This document shows positions 42,801-53,688 of a stretch of DNA of 64,000 bases, in pieces; the stretch's first letter is position 1, and each line of letters begins with the position of its first letter. The translations under genes were made by a program, and so were the position numbers. The DNA comes from Heracleum sosnowskyi. Its lineage: Eukaryota; Streptophyta; Magnoliopsida; Apiales; Apiaceae. The stretch covers positions 65,235,064 through 65,299,063 of the forward strand of contig CM061242.1 of NCBI GenBank assembly GCA_030848705.1, given 5' to 3'. Below the pieces are notes generated by a model. That model was not told where the DNA came from and searched no databases. It saw only the letters and a list, made by a program, of their open reading frames with translations.

Positions 42801-44440
42801 AATGGACTAAAGATCATCCCTTTGAACTTATTATAGGTGATGTTTCTTCAAAAGTCCAAACTAGAAGAGCAACTCAAGAAGAATGTCTATATAGCAGCTT
42901 TCTGTCTCAAGATGAGCCAAAGAAAGTTGAGGATGCACTTCTAGATCCAGATTGGGTTTTGGATATGCAAGAAGAGCTAAACCAATTTGAAAGGAACAAT
43001 GTTTGGAAGCTGGTGCCCAAGCCTAAGGACAGGAGTGTCATAGGCACAAAATGGGTGTTCAGAAACAAGATGGATGAAAATGGCATAGTCACAAGGAACA
43101 AAGCAAGACTGGTTGCAAAAGGCTATTCACAGAAATAAGGAATTGATTTTGATGAAACATTTGCTCCTGTTGCAAGACTAGAAGCAATAAGGATCTTCCT
43201 AGCCTATGCAGCCCATGCCAATTTCAAAGTCTATCAAATGGATGTGAAGAGTGCTTTTCTGAATGGGGAATTGGAAGAGGAGGTGTATGTAAGTCAACCT
43301 CCTGGTTTTGAAGATGATGATTTTCCAGAATATGTATACTTCCTCCTCAAAGCACTCTATGGTTTGAAACAAGCACCTAGAGCCTGGTATGACACACTTT
43401 CACAGTTCCTACTTGAGAATCACTTCACTAGAGGTACTGTAGATAAAACTCTTTTTCACAGGGTTGTGAATGGCTCTACTATACTTGTTCAAATTTATGT
43501 AGATGACATAATCTTTGGGTCTACAGATGTGAAACTTTGTCAAAAGTTTGCCAAGCTTATGCAAAGTAAATATGAAATGAGCATGATGGGAGAATTAACT
43601 TACTTTCTTGGTCTTCAAGTAAAGCAAGTTAATGAAGGCATTTTCATTAGTCAAACAAAATATATTCATGATCTATTAAAGAAATTTAACTTAATGGAAT
43701 GCTCTCCTGCCAAAACTCCCATGCCCACTGCCACCAAACTTGAATTGAATACTAAGGAAAAATCTGTGGACATTTCAAGTTACAGAGGCATGGTAGGCTC
43801 ACTTTTGTATTTAACAGCTAGTAGACCTGATATTATGTTTGCTACATGTTTATGTGCTAGATTTCAGGCTGATCCTAGGGAATCCCATTTAGTTGCTATT
43901 AAAAGGATTTTCAGATATCTCAAAGGAACACCAAACCTTGGCATTTGGTATCCTAGAGAATCTGGTTTTGAACTAATTGGTTATTCAGATGCAGATTATG
44001 CAGGATGTAAAATTGACAGGAAAAGCACAACTGGCACCTGTCAATTCTTAGGAAACAAGCTTGTGTCATGGTTCAGCAAGAAACAAAACTCAGTTTCCAC
44101 CTCCACAGCTGAGGCTGAGTATATTGCAGCTGGAAGTTGTTGTGCACAGATTTTATGGATGAAAAATCAACTACTTGATTATGGATTAAGAGTTGAGAAA
44201 ATTCCTATTTTCTGTGACAACACAAGTGCCATTGCCATTACTGAGAATCCAGTGCAGCATTCAAGAACCAAGCACATTGACATCAAGTACCATTTCATTA
44301 GAGAGCATGTTATGAATGGTACTGTGGAGTTACATTTTGTTCCAAGTGAACAACAACTTGCAGACATCTTTACCAAGCCACTTGATGAATCAACATTCTC
44401 AAGATTAGTAAGTGAGCTAGGTATGCTAAATTTCTCTTAA
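39860..44440 (+). pseudogene. SIRE-B gag-pol polyprotein, one frame, two nonsense codons
   Basis: ATG at 39860 (MVKKDAGVKIPVLDKDNYF). 1527 codons stay in one frame, broken only by TGA 42071-42073 and TAA 43136-43138. Gag has one CCHC knuckle 'CFNCGMLGHFAGDC' at about residue 331. Pol has protease 'LDSGCSRHMTGD' (about 427), the integrase zinc region 'HKKLSHLNF...CDACQKGKQ' (557-595), and a core with Asp, Asp and Glu near 621, 685 and 720. The hinge has four FVDS/FVDI-type repeats (907-936). RT has 'MDVKSAFLNGELEEEV' and 'YVDDIIFGST' (about 1213). Complete RNase H follows ('YSDADYAG', 'STAEAEYIAAGSCC', 'CDNTSAIAI'). Unlike SIRE-A, gag and pol are not separated by a stop. Confidence 0.94.
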
Positions 44441-44982
44441 TTACTTTGAGATTTTTGCAAGTTACAAATGAAGCCAGAAATTTGCTATGGTTTTCTGTGA
44501 ATTAATTTTCTCAGGAAAAAGTAAAATTTTGTCTAAGTCAAAATCACTATGTCAACGAAACGAACCATTTCGTTGACAGCCTTAGCATTTTTCTGGGTGT
44601 TTCGTTGATAACTCTTTTATATCAACGAAACACAGCTTTTTATCAACGAAACAAACGGGACCTTAAACGCCCAATTCTGATTCGTTGATATAGCGCTTTT
44701 AATCTGAACCGTTGAAATTTTGACACGTCTTTTACCACGATCTATGCATACATCCCTGTAAGTATAAATCATGGTAATACTTTAAAAGTAACGGTTATAT
44801 TTTTAAGCCAATCCAGTAATTTACATTTATTATTGGACTCAATTTCTGAGAATTTTTGGGGGAGTATTTAAGAAATTCTATTTTCTTTAATTTCTTTTTA
44901 CCTGTTCTCAAAAATTCCAAAGGCTTTTCTCTCTTCTTCTCTCTAACAAGCAATTTAGTTCGAAGCTTTTCTTCAAACAACA
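44441..44982 (+). promoter_or_regulatory. pol-ORF3 spacer with hairpin motif array and TATA box (possible internal promoter)
   Basis: Seven motif copies lie at 44551-44689. Two pairs form perfect hairpins: 44551-44560 with 44568-44577 (10 bp, 7-base loop) and 44599-44610 with 44620-44631 (12 bp, 9-base loop). The words are those of the LTR array. TATAAAT follows at 44763-44769. The leader before the ORF3 ATG (44983) has a pyrimidine-rich stretch, CTCTAAC and TTTAG at 44920-44959, which could also act as a splice acceptor. Promoter function is inferred. Confidence 0.6.
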
Positions 44983-47900
44983 ATGGCACCCATAGTCAAG
45001 CTTATGTCAGCAGGAGGGTTCATTTATGAAAAGAACAACTCAATTCCATTTGTTGTCAAAGAGAGTCCAAACAGTATCTTTTTCAAGATGATGGACTTCA
45101 TGAAGAACTGCAAGTTGAGCTATGCTATGTTTCACTCAACTCCTCTCTATAATGAGATAATCGAGGAGATCTGGACCTCGTGTGAGTATAGTGGAACAAA
45201 CTGCACACTGCAATTCACTCTTCAAGGTAATGAGTACATAGTTAATTCTGATGTATTGCAAGCATGTCTACAAATTCCTGAAAATAACTGTGATGCTTTG
45301 CCTACAATCACTGAAATGGTTAACTTGCTAAACTCAATAAACTAATCTTTGCCTACTGATAATTTGGGTAAGATAATTAGGAGAGGTTTGATTAGAGAAT
45401 ATAGTTATTTAGCTGATGCATTTATCAAGGTATTTTCTGGTAAGATTAGCAACTTTGATGCATTGACCAATTCTATGTTAATTCTATTTACCATGCTCCT
45501 AACTGATAGATATTACAACTTTAGCACCCAACTTATGTATGAAATTGGTGCTAAGTTGGGTGACAAGGCTAATAGGAAAAAGAATATCTACTATGCTAGG
45601 TTTCTGATGATGTTGGCTAATCATGTTAGTCCAACACCATTAGTTATTTCTAACCCTGTTTCCAAGTTTGAGTGTTTTGTGCAAGAAAAGAGAGTACTGA
45701 CAGACATACTGAGGCTGAACCACAATGGTGAGGTTCCAGTGGTGTATCTGCCAGTAATTGAGGTAACTACTGCTATCCCTTCTAGTATAATTGTTACTTC
45801 AACTGTATCACCCAGTACTGTTGCTGTGGAGTCTGTAGTTGTGACCCAACAGGCTCCTGCCCCAGCAACAAGACCAAAATCAAAGAAATCCTCCAAGCCA
45901 ACCTCAGGTGCTTCCCAAAAGGCACCTGTTGTAAAATCCACTACACAACCTAAGGGGAGTGTTGTAGGTGCTGTGAGAGGTGAGGGAAGGGGTGAACATA
46001 AAAGAAACCCTAGGGATAAGGAAGGATAGATGAGTGAAATCCAGCCAAGCCCCATTGTGTCTTCCCAACAAGGCACAATGAGTAATATGGATTTAAACAC
46101 AAGTCTAATTGCATCCTCCCAAAAGGATGTAATTATTGAAACAAGCTCTTCTCCAAGAGCACACTCCAAGAGGGTAAGGGACACTTCTAGCCCACAGTCT
46201 ACATTTTCCCAATACCAAAGGAGAGTGAAGCAGAAATCCAAGGGTACACATGGTGCACACACACTGGAAGCTACACTTCCAGTTTCACAAATTCAGTTTG
46301 ATGTAACCCCTATCATTACTCTGGGGTTACAGTCCAATTCTCTAAACATCAATCTTGAATTATCTCCATCAAATTCACCAACTCAATCTTTAGATGCGGA
46401 CATGATCCATACATCTATTCCTGATTCTCCAACTCTAATCTTGGAGAAGCCCCACTCTGAAGCTGGTGGTCATCACTTGTTAAGTGATTTGTTGGGCCAT
46501 CAACCAACTTTTTCTGAAATTCCACGAGGATCTGTGGACCCCAATCTCAAATCAATCACCACAGATTCTACTGTAATTTCTCATTCTCAAAGTGCTTTCT
46601 TGACTTCATCAATGAAACAGTCTATTTCGTTGACAAGTGTTTCTCCATCAACGGTATCCATACCGTTGACAGTTCAAACTACCATTCCGTTGATAGGTCA
46701 TTCTACACCCCTTATTGAAAATCAAGTTGTTTCCACAACTAGTGTAGATGACCTGGTGGTAGTTGAGACACTTTTAGGTTTGAGAGGGAGTGAAATTGAG
46801 AGGCTGGCTTGCAGCCAGGCAAAAGGAGAGACTGAGAGTGAGAGGCTGGCTATTTCTTCCAGCCAGGCAAAAGGAGAGACTGAGAGTACCACCTTAGTAG
46901 GTGAAGGTGAGGGTGTGAGAGGTGTGAGCCATGGGGAGCCCATGATGCAAGAAAAGAGTGGAGAGAGAGAAGGGACTACATGAGCCATAAGGATGGAAGC
47001 AGCCATTGCAAGTGAGTTAATGGGGGTCAGTGAGGGAGAAAGGGAACTTACCTTCCAAGAGCATTATCAACAAACTCTGGATAGTATTTCCCTGGATCCT
47101 GAGACCTTTACTCATCCTGTGTCAGCCTATCAAGTTATGGCTCAACATGGCAATGTGGAGGCAGAAAGGTCACTCAACTTAATTCATACTACTGCATCAA
47201 TGCAAAGAGCCAAGGATGCCGTGACCAATCTACCTCCAGGAGCTGCAGCAAGTGGAGAATTTGAGTTTTCTGAAGATGAAGATAGCTTTGGTGACAATCT
47301 ACAGGTGGCCACTACTACACAGACTGGGACTTCTGTGGTGCCTCCTACACCAAACTGGCTTTCTCAAGATATGCATGGTAGATCCAACTTGGATGCTGCT
47401 ATTACAAGGCAATACAATGAGGCATATCTAGCTCATGAGTCAGCAACTGCAAGGGACAAGAAATTCTATAAGGCCATAATGGATTCTCTGGAAATTCAAA
47501 GGCTACAAATGTTGCAGACAAGGATTGAAGCTACAGAAATAAAGGATTCAATTAGCAACCTTAGGGATGCTACTGACAGGAGGCTAGATGAAAAGCTTCC
47601 TCTTCACACTGTCTCCAAGATGTCAAGGTTTTTCACCGAGGAACCTGAAGTGTCCTCATCTTTGAAAACTCTCTCCTCTAGAGTGGACAAAGTTGAGGCT
47701 ACACTTTCTCACATGCAAAAGGAACAGGAGAAGCAAACTAGCCTACTCACCCAGCTTCTGGCAGCTCAAGGAATCCCTATCATCTCACTTGATGATAACA
47801 AAAAGGGGGAGAAAACTAAGGAGCTAGAGATACAAATTACAAAGGTTTTGGTCCCAGCCATCTCCTTGCCAGAAGAGCCATTAGCAATGGGGGAGTTTGG

Positions 47901-49434
47901 AAAGAAGAAAAAGGATGGCATTGACCTGATCCAGGAAGCTTCTATGAGGATGAGACTTGCAGAACAAATCAAAGACCATTGGTCCAACATAGAAGCAAGG
48001 GTCAAGAAAATTGCTGGAACTACAAAGGAATCTAATCCATCAACGAATGCCATGGTTCTAGTGTCAACGGAATGGGAGCCACAGACCAATTCTTTCTATA
48101 AGGTAGAGCCTCTTCTACATGGAGTCACTCAAGGTCCAAGGAAGAAAAAAGGACAAACTTCATGCATTAGGGATGTAGAACAAGCTACACTCCAAAGAAG
48201 CCTATCTCCCAAGTCCCCTGCTAAACCAAAGGGCAAAAATACAGAAAGGACTTTCTATCCTGCACCTTATCCAGATGAGCTCAAGCTTCTTGGTCTACTT
48301 ATCACAAAAAGCAAGGAAAGCAATGATTATGAGATAAGGAAGCAAAGGGCAATTGTCTACAGGAATGGACAACAAATCTGTGTTTGGGCTGGTCACCCAA
48401 ACTTTGCTGAGGCTAAAGCTGAAGAGTCAGAAAGAGCAGCAATGCAAGCCCTTGCTGTTGCTCAGTCTCTTGATGAAGAAGAAAGACAGCAAGAAGAAAG
48501 AGCAAGAGAGGAAAGGAGTGCAAATAAGAGCACAAGACAACCAAAGACAAGAGCTAGGAGAAACATAGCCTTTGAGAATGATGACTTTCAGAACACTGCA
48601 TCAGACTCTTCTGTACCAATTGCACCTCCAACAAGTCCTGATCCAGTTTCAGAGGTAAAGATAGCCTGTGATCCTAATCATCCTGTAAATTTCCATGATC
48701 AACCAATTGAGCCAAATGAAGAGCCAATTGAGTTTGATGAGGCCAACTTCCCAAAATTCCTCTTTGAAATGGATCCAAAGAAGAAATCTAAGCAAAGGGC
48801 TACCAAGGCTAAGCCATTTCTGATAAGGAGACCACAAGCTGAGAAACCCCCTACCAACTTAGAAGACTTCATCTACATTGCTGATATCAGGGAGGAGTCT
48901 GACATTCATATCAATCTTGATGACCTGGTTGAAGTGAGAGGAATAGCAGCTTCTTACAAACTACCAGAGAGATTGGTATTTGTCTACAAGGGTGGGAGAG
49001 AACAGGTTTGGCCTCTACACAGAATTCTGGGAGAAGACTATCAGACACTGCTATCTGTGTTTAAATGTTTGAAGAAAGATTTTGGTTTTACCAAAACAGC
49101 CAAGTCTGAGGTTGTCTCCAAGATTTGCCAAATTAAAGCTAGCTGGAACAAGCCTGGTGCACTTCCCAGAGTATTGAAGGTCCCTCAAACAGGAAAGATA
49201 ATTCATCTCCAACCTTTTTGGATGATGGAATTCAGAGATAAGGACAACTGTAGAAGATTCTTCAGAATAGAAGACCAACTGGAGAAGGCATCCAATGAAA
49301 CTCTAAGGTTAATGCAATCCAAGTTGGGAAATCAAGATGAAGAAGAGAAGATTTTCTACAGAAGACTTCAAGCTCAAATTGAGGAGAACAATGCAAGAAA
49401 AGGGAAGAAAACAAGACCACAGAGGCAAAGGTGA
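44983..49434 (+). pseudogene. SIRE-B ORF3 (env-like position), 1483 codons, three nonsense codons
   Basis: One frame from ATG 44983 (MAPIVKLMSAGGF) to TGA 49432-49434, interrupted by TAA 45343, TAG 46027 and TGA 46981 but with no frameshift. The N-terminal 240 residues form a globular domain resembling that of SIRE-C ORF3 ('LQFTLQGNEYIVNSDVLQ', 'NIYYARFLMMLANHV'). The middle is Ser/Thr/Pro-rich. A coiled-coil-like part, 'SSRVDKVEATLSHMQKEQEK..LLTQLLAAQG' in pattern, sits at about residue 890-930 and is followed by KKGEK, as in SIRE-A. The C-terminal 190 residues include 'WNKPGALPRVLKVPQTGKI' and a basic tail. No signal peptide or clear membrane span. Function unknown. Confidence 0.85.
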
Positions 49435-49612
49435 AAAATCTGCTCAGTCTAGAGGAGCAACTCTGTGCACTTGTTTTGTAAGATTTTCTACTTTACATTT
49501 CAATTAAATTCAATGAAGCTCAATGCAATTTCTACTTTTATCATGTGTAATATGTCTGAGTGTTTTTGTTATCATCAAGGCTCTTGATTTATGGCTGTTA
49601 TTCTATCAGTCA

Positions 49613-49627
49613 TAAATTGGGGGAGAT
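49613..49627 (+). promoter_or_regulatory. Polypurine tract of SIRE-B
   Basis: AAATTGGGGGAGAT directly precedes the 3' LTR. GGGGGAG also occurs at 42713, 44858, 47815 and 47889 on the same strand. Confidence 0.88.
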
Positions 49628-50649
49628 TGTTAGGAATATGTTGTTCTTGATGATAAACATAAAACACTTAGTAGAATTTGTGTAAAGTTATTTTGTAGCT
49701 GTCAACGAAATGGCATGCTTTGCAGCATTCCGTTGACAGGAAGCTCATCAACGAAATGAGTGATGTAGCAATTGCACTGTACAATACTTCACAGTTTGAT
49801 ATGCATTTTGTTGTATGTACTAGATAGGTTTTCTAAGTCATGTTGACTAAATGATAGATAGGCAAAATAGGTTGGTTAATTGTAAATATCTTGTGCCTTG
49901 TAATTTTGCCTAAGTGAAGACATGTCAACGGTATGAACATTACTCTGTCAACGGTATGGAGTTTACTCATCAACGAAACGAGGGAAACACCATCAACGGA
50001 ATGAAGAATAAAGCTATCAACGAAACACATCTCCCTGCTATCAACGAATCATTATTGCTTTTCTGTATAGTTGACAAAGTGATAGTGACAGTTTACTGAA
50101 CAGATCTAAAGGTGATGTGGAAGTGTACTTTGCATTGGAAACCATTAAAATGGACATGGGGAATAAGGAAACATCCCAGTTTCCAATTGGGTCTTGGGAG
50201 TGATCATAATAAGCATGAAGACAAAAGCAAGGATCTCCAAGGACCACTGGACAAAGGGATGAAAAGCAAACTATTGGCGGTTACTCATTGTACTTTTAGT
50301 GTAGCCAAAAATAGGGTTGTAAACTTGGGGATATATAACCAAGTGTAGCAGTTACTTTAAGAATAAGAGAAGAAAAACAAATAGTTTGTATTAGCTATCT
50401 TTGAGAGCATTCTTCTCTACAAACCTTGTAACTGAGCAGCTGTGTACTTTTGTATCACAGATTATTTCCGCAATAAAAATCACTTCAGTTGGATCATCAA
50501 ACAATCCAACTGAAATTATTAATGTGCTTGTGATTTTTACTTTAAGTTCAGTTTTATTTGTAAGTTGTTTTTAAGTTCAAGAAATATCAAAATTGTATTC
50601 AACCCCCCCCCCCCCTTCTACAATTCTGTTAGGTCATTTGGGAATAACA
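49628..50649 (+). repeat. 3' LTR of SIRE-B (1022 bp)
   Basis: Same length as the 5' LTR; differences seen at the positions matching 39085, 39115, 39246, 39369 and 39562. Followed by the duplication GACGT. Confidence 0.96.
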
Positions 50650-51314
50650 GACGTATTCATCCCTTGCCCCATGGTCATTGGGAGTCGGATAGTGCCTTCC
50701 ACTTTTGATTCCACCCCATTGAATCCGTATATGGGCATATTTGAGGGTGTTAACTGAGAATCAGTGTAACCCATCTTGATAAAAGCATCGTGGAACAAGA
50801 TATCCACTGAAGCTCCATTGTCGACTAGGACTCTCTTTGTTTCGGAATTGCCAATCACAGGTATGATGACTAGAGGGTCATCGTGGGGGAACTTCACCCC
50901 TTCCAAGTCTGAATCATCAAAACCTATTGACACTTCTGTTCTGGCACGCTTTGATGCTTCTCCAACCACAGTCATTACCTCTCCAGCATAAGCTTTTCTT
51001 GAGTTTCGGGAGGACCCAACAACAGTTGGCCCTCCGAATATCATGTTGATGACTGGCCCTCGGGGCTTAGGGTTACGATCTTGGTCGTTGTCCCTTCTGT
51101 CGTAATCCTTCCTTTCATAGTTTCCTCTTTGACTCCCTTGATTTCCATCCTTGGTGAATTTGCTGAGTTTTCCTCTTCATATCAGAAATTCGATCTCATC
51201 TTTTAATTGCCTACAATCGTCGGTGTTGTGACCGACTTCTTTGTGGAACCGACATAACTGATTTTGGTTCCGTTTAGACATGTCAGCCCTCATTGGCTTC
51301 GGCCATTTGAGATC
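50650..51314 (-). pseudogene. Gag zinc-finger region and protease of the Tat-type element
   Basis: Reading leftwards, 'CRFHKEVGHNTDDCRQLKDE' (about 51190-51250) is the Cys/His finger typical of Tat-type Gag. A stop and then a basic linker follow, then protease with 'KRVLVDNGASVDILFHDAF' (50800-50860), whose D-N-G-A replaces the usual D-S/T-G as is common in this branch. The frame is cut by SIRE-B at 50650 and resumes at 38773. Confidence 0.85.
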
Positions 51315-52833
51315 TCATTCCTTAGCTATCTCCATCAGAATTTGACTCCTGGGAGTGTTCAATCTTGCATACTCCGTAAACTTTGGCCCAAAATTGTTTC
51401 TCTTGGGTGGAGAATCAGAGTCCTTTGACGTTCTGGGAAACTTTTCCTTGACATCGTATTCCTGAGTTTCTTTTCTTTTCTTTGAGTTTCCACTACCGCC
51501 AACAGTGGGTTCATACTTTCTCATGCTTTCTTCAGCCTTGATGTACTTTCCGGCTCTATCTTGGAGCTTCAGCATGCTCTCAGGTGGATGTTTTGCTAAT
51601 GACCTTTTGAAGTGGTCATCAGTAGTTCCTTGTTGCAGGGCTATCATAGCCACTCTGTCCTCTAAGTCCGGGACTTTCAGAGCCTCCCGGGTGAATCGAT
51701 TGATGTAGTCCCTTAGGGCTTCATTCTTTCCTTGCTGGATCGCCATAAGTGATGCAGAGCTTTTCTCATGCACCCTTCCACTAATGAACTGATTGATAAA
51801 AGCTTTGCCTAGTTCCTTAAATGACCCAATTGAGTTAGGAGGAAGATGGCTATACCAGCGTTGGGCCATGCCTGCCAAGGTTTGTGGAAACGCCCTACAC
51901 TTGACCGCATCGTTGGTTGACTGCAACAGTAGTGCATTGGAGAAGGTCCTTACATGATTTGCGGGATCTCCCGTTCCATCATAGGCTTTTATCGAAGGCA
52001 TCTTGAATTTTCTGGATATAGCCATTTTCATGATGTCTTGAGTAAACGGTGGTGTAGGATCATCAGGATCTCCTAGGGGCAACAGAATACTAGGATCACC
52101 CCTTGGGGCTTCGGCCCTCTTGGTTCTTCTTGCCGGTGGATCCAAGTTGATTATCGGGATCCCTTTAGTCGTTCTGCCTTGAGATTGAACGGTCTCCTCC
52201 TCAACAAGGAGTTTCTTGAGTCTTGCATGCAGTCTCTGCCTCATGGGCTGCAATTTTCTCCTTAGTAGTTTGGGGTTGATCCCGATTTGTCTAGGAAGAA
52301 CGTCTCCTTCTTGGGGCGACATCCTCTCCAGTTGTATAACCCTCATCCTCGGTGTATGGGCCCGAGTAATCTTGGACGAAAGGGGTCTAGCGAGTTTGTT
52401 GATTTTGGGGTCCCAGACCTTGAATATAAGGGGGCACATATGCCTCATGGTAGATTGGATTAGTTCCACTACCGCCCGCCATGGGTCGAGGGGGCATGCC
52501 ATAGCTTGGAATCCCCAAAGTCTGATTCGCGTATTGAGGGAGATCAGTAGTATGGAGTTGAAGGCTTCTCGATGCATTCATGATGAGTGGAGAAGTCAAG
52601 ATTGGTTGCTGGTGAACGGTCTCTTGTGGATTAGATCCATGAATGACCATCTGCAGGGGATTTGTCCCTTCAACCGAAATTGGGATTTCCGGTCCTTGAG
52701 TGTTGGTGGGTATATTCGTCCCTTGAGTGCCAGTAGTCGGCGGTGGTTGATTTCCGTGAGTATCAGCCTCAGAGGTGATAGGGCGATCTTCAAGAGTTTG
52801 AGTATCCCGAGCCGTTCTTCGTGTGTTTGCCAT
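51315..52833 (-). pseudogene. gag of the Tat-type element, frameshifted
   Basis: ATG at 52833 (MANTRRTARDTQTLEDR), 14 bases from the PBS, opens a Pro/Gln/Thr-rich N-terminus in one frame. A TAG near 52390 and a shift into a second frame near 52320 break it. The second frame carries the Gag core: 'FKMPSIKAYDGTGDPANHV', 'RWYSHLPPNSIGSFKELGKAF' and 'LRDYINRFTREALKVPDLE', which is the Ty3/Gypsy retrotransposon gag domain. It ends at 51315. Gag would assemble the particle; this copy cannot make the full protein. Confidence 0.88.
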
Positions 52834-52846
52834 GGTTGATGTTGTC

Positions 52847-52864
52847 TTCCCACAGACGGCGCCA
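52847..52864 (-). promoter_or_regulatory. Primer-binding site of the Tat-type element
   Basis: The minus strand reads TGGCGCCGTCTGTGGGAA, two bases from the LTR. This TGGCGCC class is typical of Tat/Athila-type Gypsy elements and is distinct from the Met-type sites of the other elements here. I do not assign the tRNA. Confidence 0.85.
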
Positions 52865-52866
52865 AA

Positions 52867-53683
52867 TGTTATGGATTAAAAAACGTGCTTGTATATTAAT
52901 TGCTAGGATTAATGAGCTTTCGAGCTTTAATGGCTGCACTTGTGTTTCGAGACTAAATCGGTCCTCACAAGATGCCTACGTATCTCAATTCGTTATTGAG
53001 AATCAAGCCAAAGACGTAGTTCTTGGTGTTGCCCTCGGGGCTATGGCGGCAGGGGCACACCAAGGACGTAGTGACTTGTATGTCCTTATTCGAGGATGAA
53101 GTCTAAAACGTTGTAGATGACTTGTATGTCCTTATTCGAGGATGAAGTCTAAAACGTAGTTCTAGGGGTGCCTTTGTGGCTTGTTGCGCCTTCGAGGCGT
53201 TGTGACATATGGAGCTGTGCCCAAAACGTAATAGATGACGTATGGAGCTGTGTCCAAAACGTAGTAGATGACGTATGGAGCTGTGTCCAAAACGTAGTAG
53301 AGGACGTATGGAGATGTGTCCAAAACGTAGTTCTGATTGTAGGATCAGGGTCCTTATATAGGCGTCTAGAGCCTAGTATTTATGGTATGTTTAGGAGTCT
53401 TAGTGAATAAGTCTCCTTATTGATAATGGATAAACATTGTATTTCTTGCAGGATAAGTCTTTTCCTTGTTGATAAAGGTTATGACTCATTAATTGCCTTT
53501 AATTGGGATTCTGGATCCTTCTTTGATGAATTTACCATATTTTGGACTCTTTTTATGAGCTGTATATTTTCCCTATTTATTAATTACGAAATTAATAAAT
53601 AATCTGGGTTTTGGGCCTTAAATACTTGGCCTTTCCAAAGAATCAACAATTATATTTCTATAATTACTTTTCTATCCATATCA
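52867..53683 (-). repeat. 5' LTR of the Tat-type element (817 bp)
   Basis: Pairs with 24255-25068 with roughly ten substitutions and a 3-bp difference near 53519. Followed by GAACA at 53684-53688. Confidence 0.93.
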
Positions 53684-53688
53684 GAACA
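53684..53688. repeat. Target-site duplication GAACA (right)
   Basis: Exact match to 24250-24254. Confidence 0.9.

Larger units (their letters stand above)
38774..50649 (+). mobile_element. SIRE-B: full-length SIRE/Maximus-type Copia retrotransposon (11876 bp)
   Basis: Flanked by GACGT at 38769-38773 and 50650-50654. LTRs are each 1022 bp with about five mismatches (roughly 0.5%), making it the youngest dated insertion here. Order: LTR, PBS, gag-pol in one frame, spacer with hairpin array, ORF3, PPT, LTR. It lies in the protease region of the Tat-type element, in the opposite orientation. Confidence 0.96.
24255..53683 (-). mobile_element. Tat-type Ty3/Gypsy retrotransposon carrying two nested SIRE-like Copia insertions
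   Basis: The host element reads leftwards: 5' LTR 52867-53683, PBS 52847-52864, gag, protease, truncated RT, integrase, 3' region and 3' LTR 24255-25068. Removing the insertions and their duplications leaves about 7.5 kb. SIRE-A (27194-37192) splits integrase and SIRE-B (38774-50649) splits protease; both have perfect 5-bp duplications. The RT core and RNase H have been deleted at about 38143. About ten mismatches between its LTRs (roughly 1.2%) make it older than either insertion. Confidence 0.92.

Noticed and set aside
45621..46262. 213-codon ORF antisense to SIRE-B ORF3
   Set aside because: It is a shadow of the ORF3 frame, with no features of its own.
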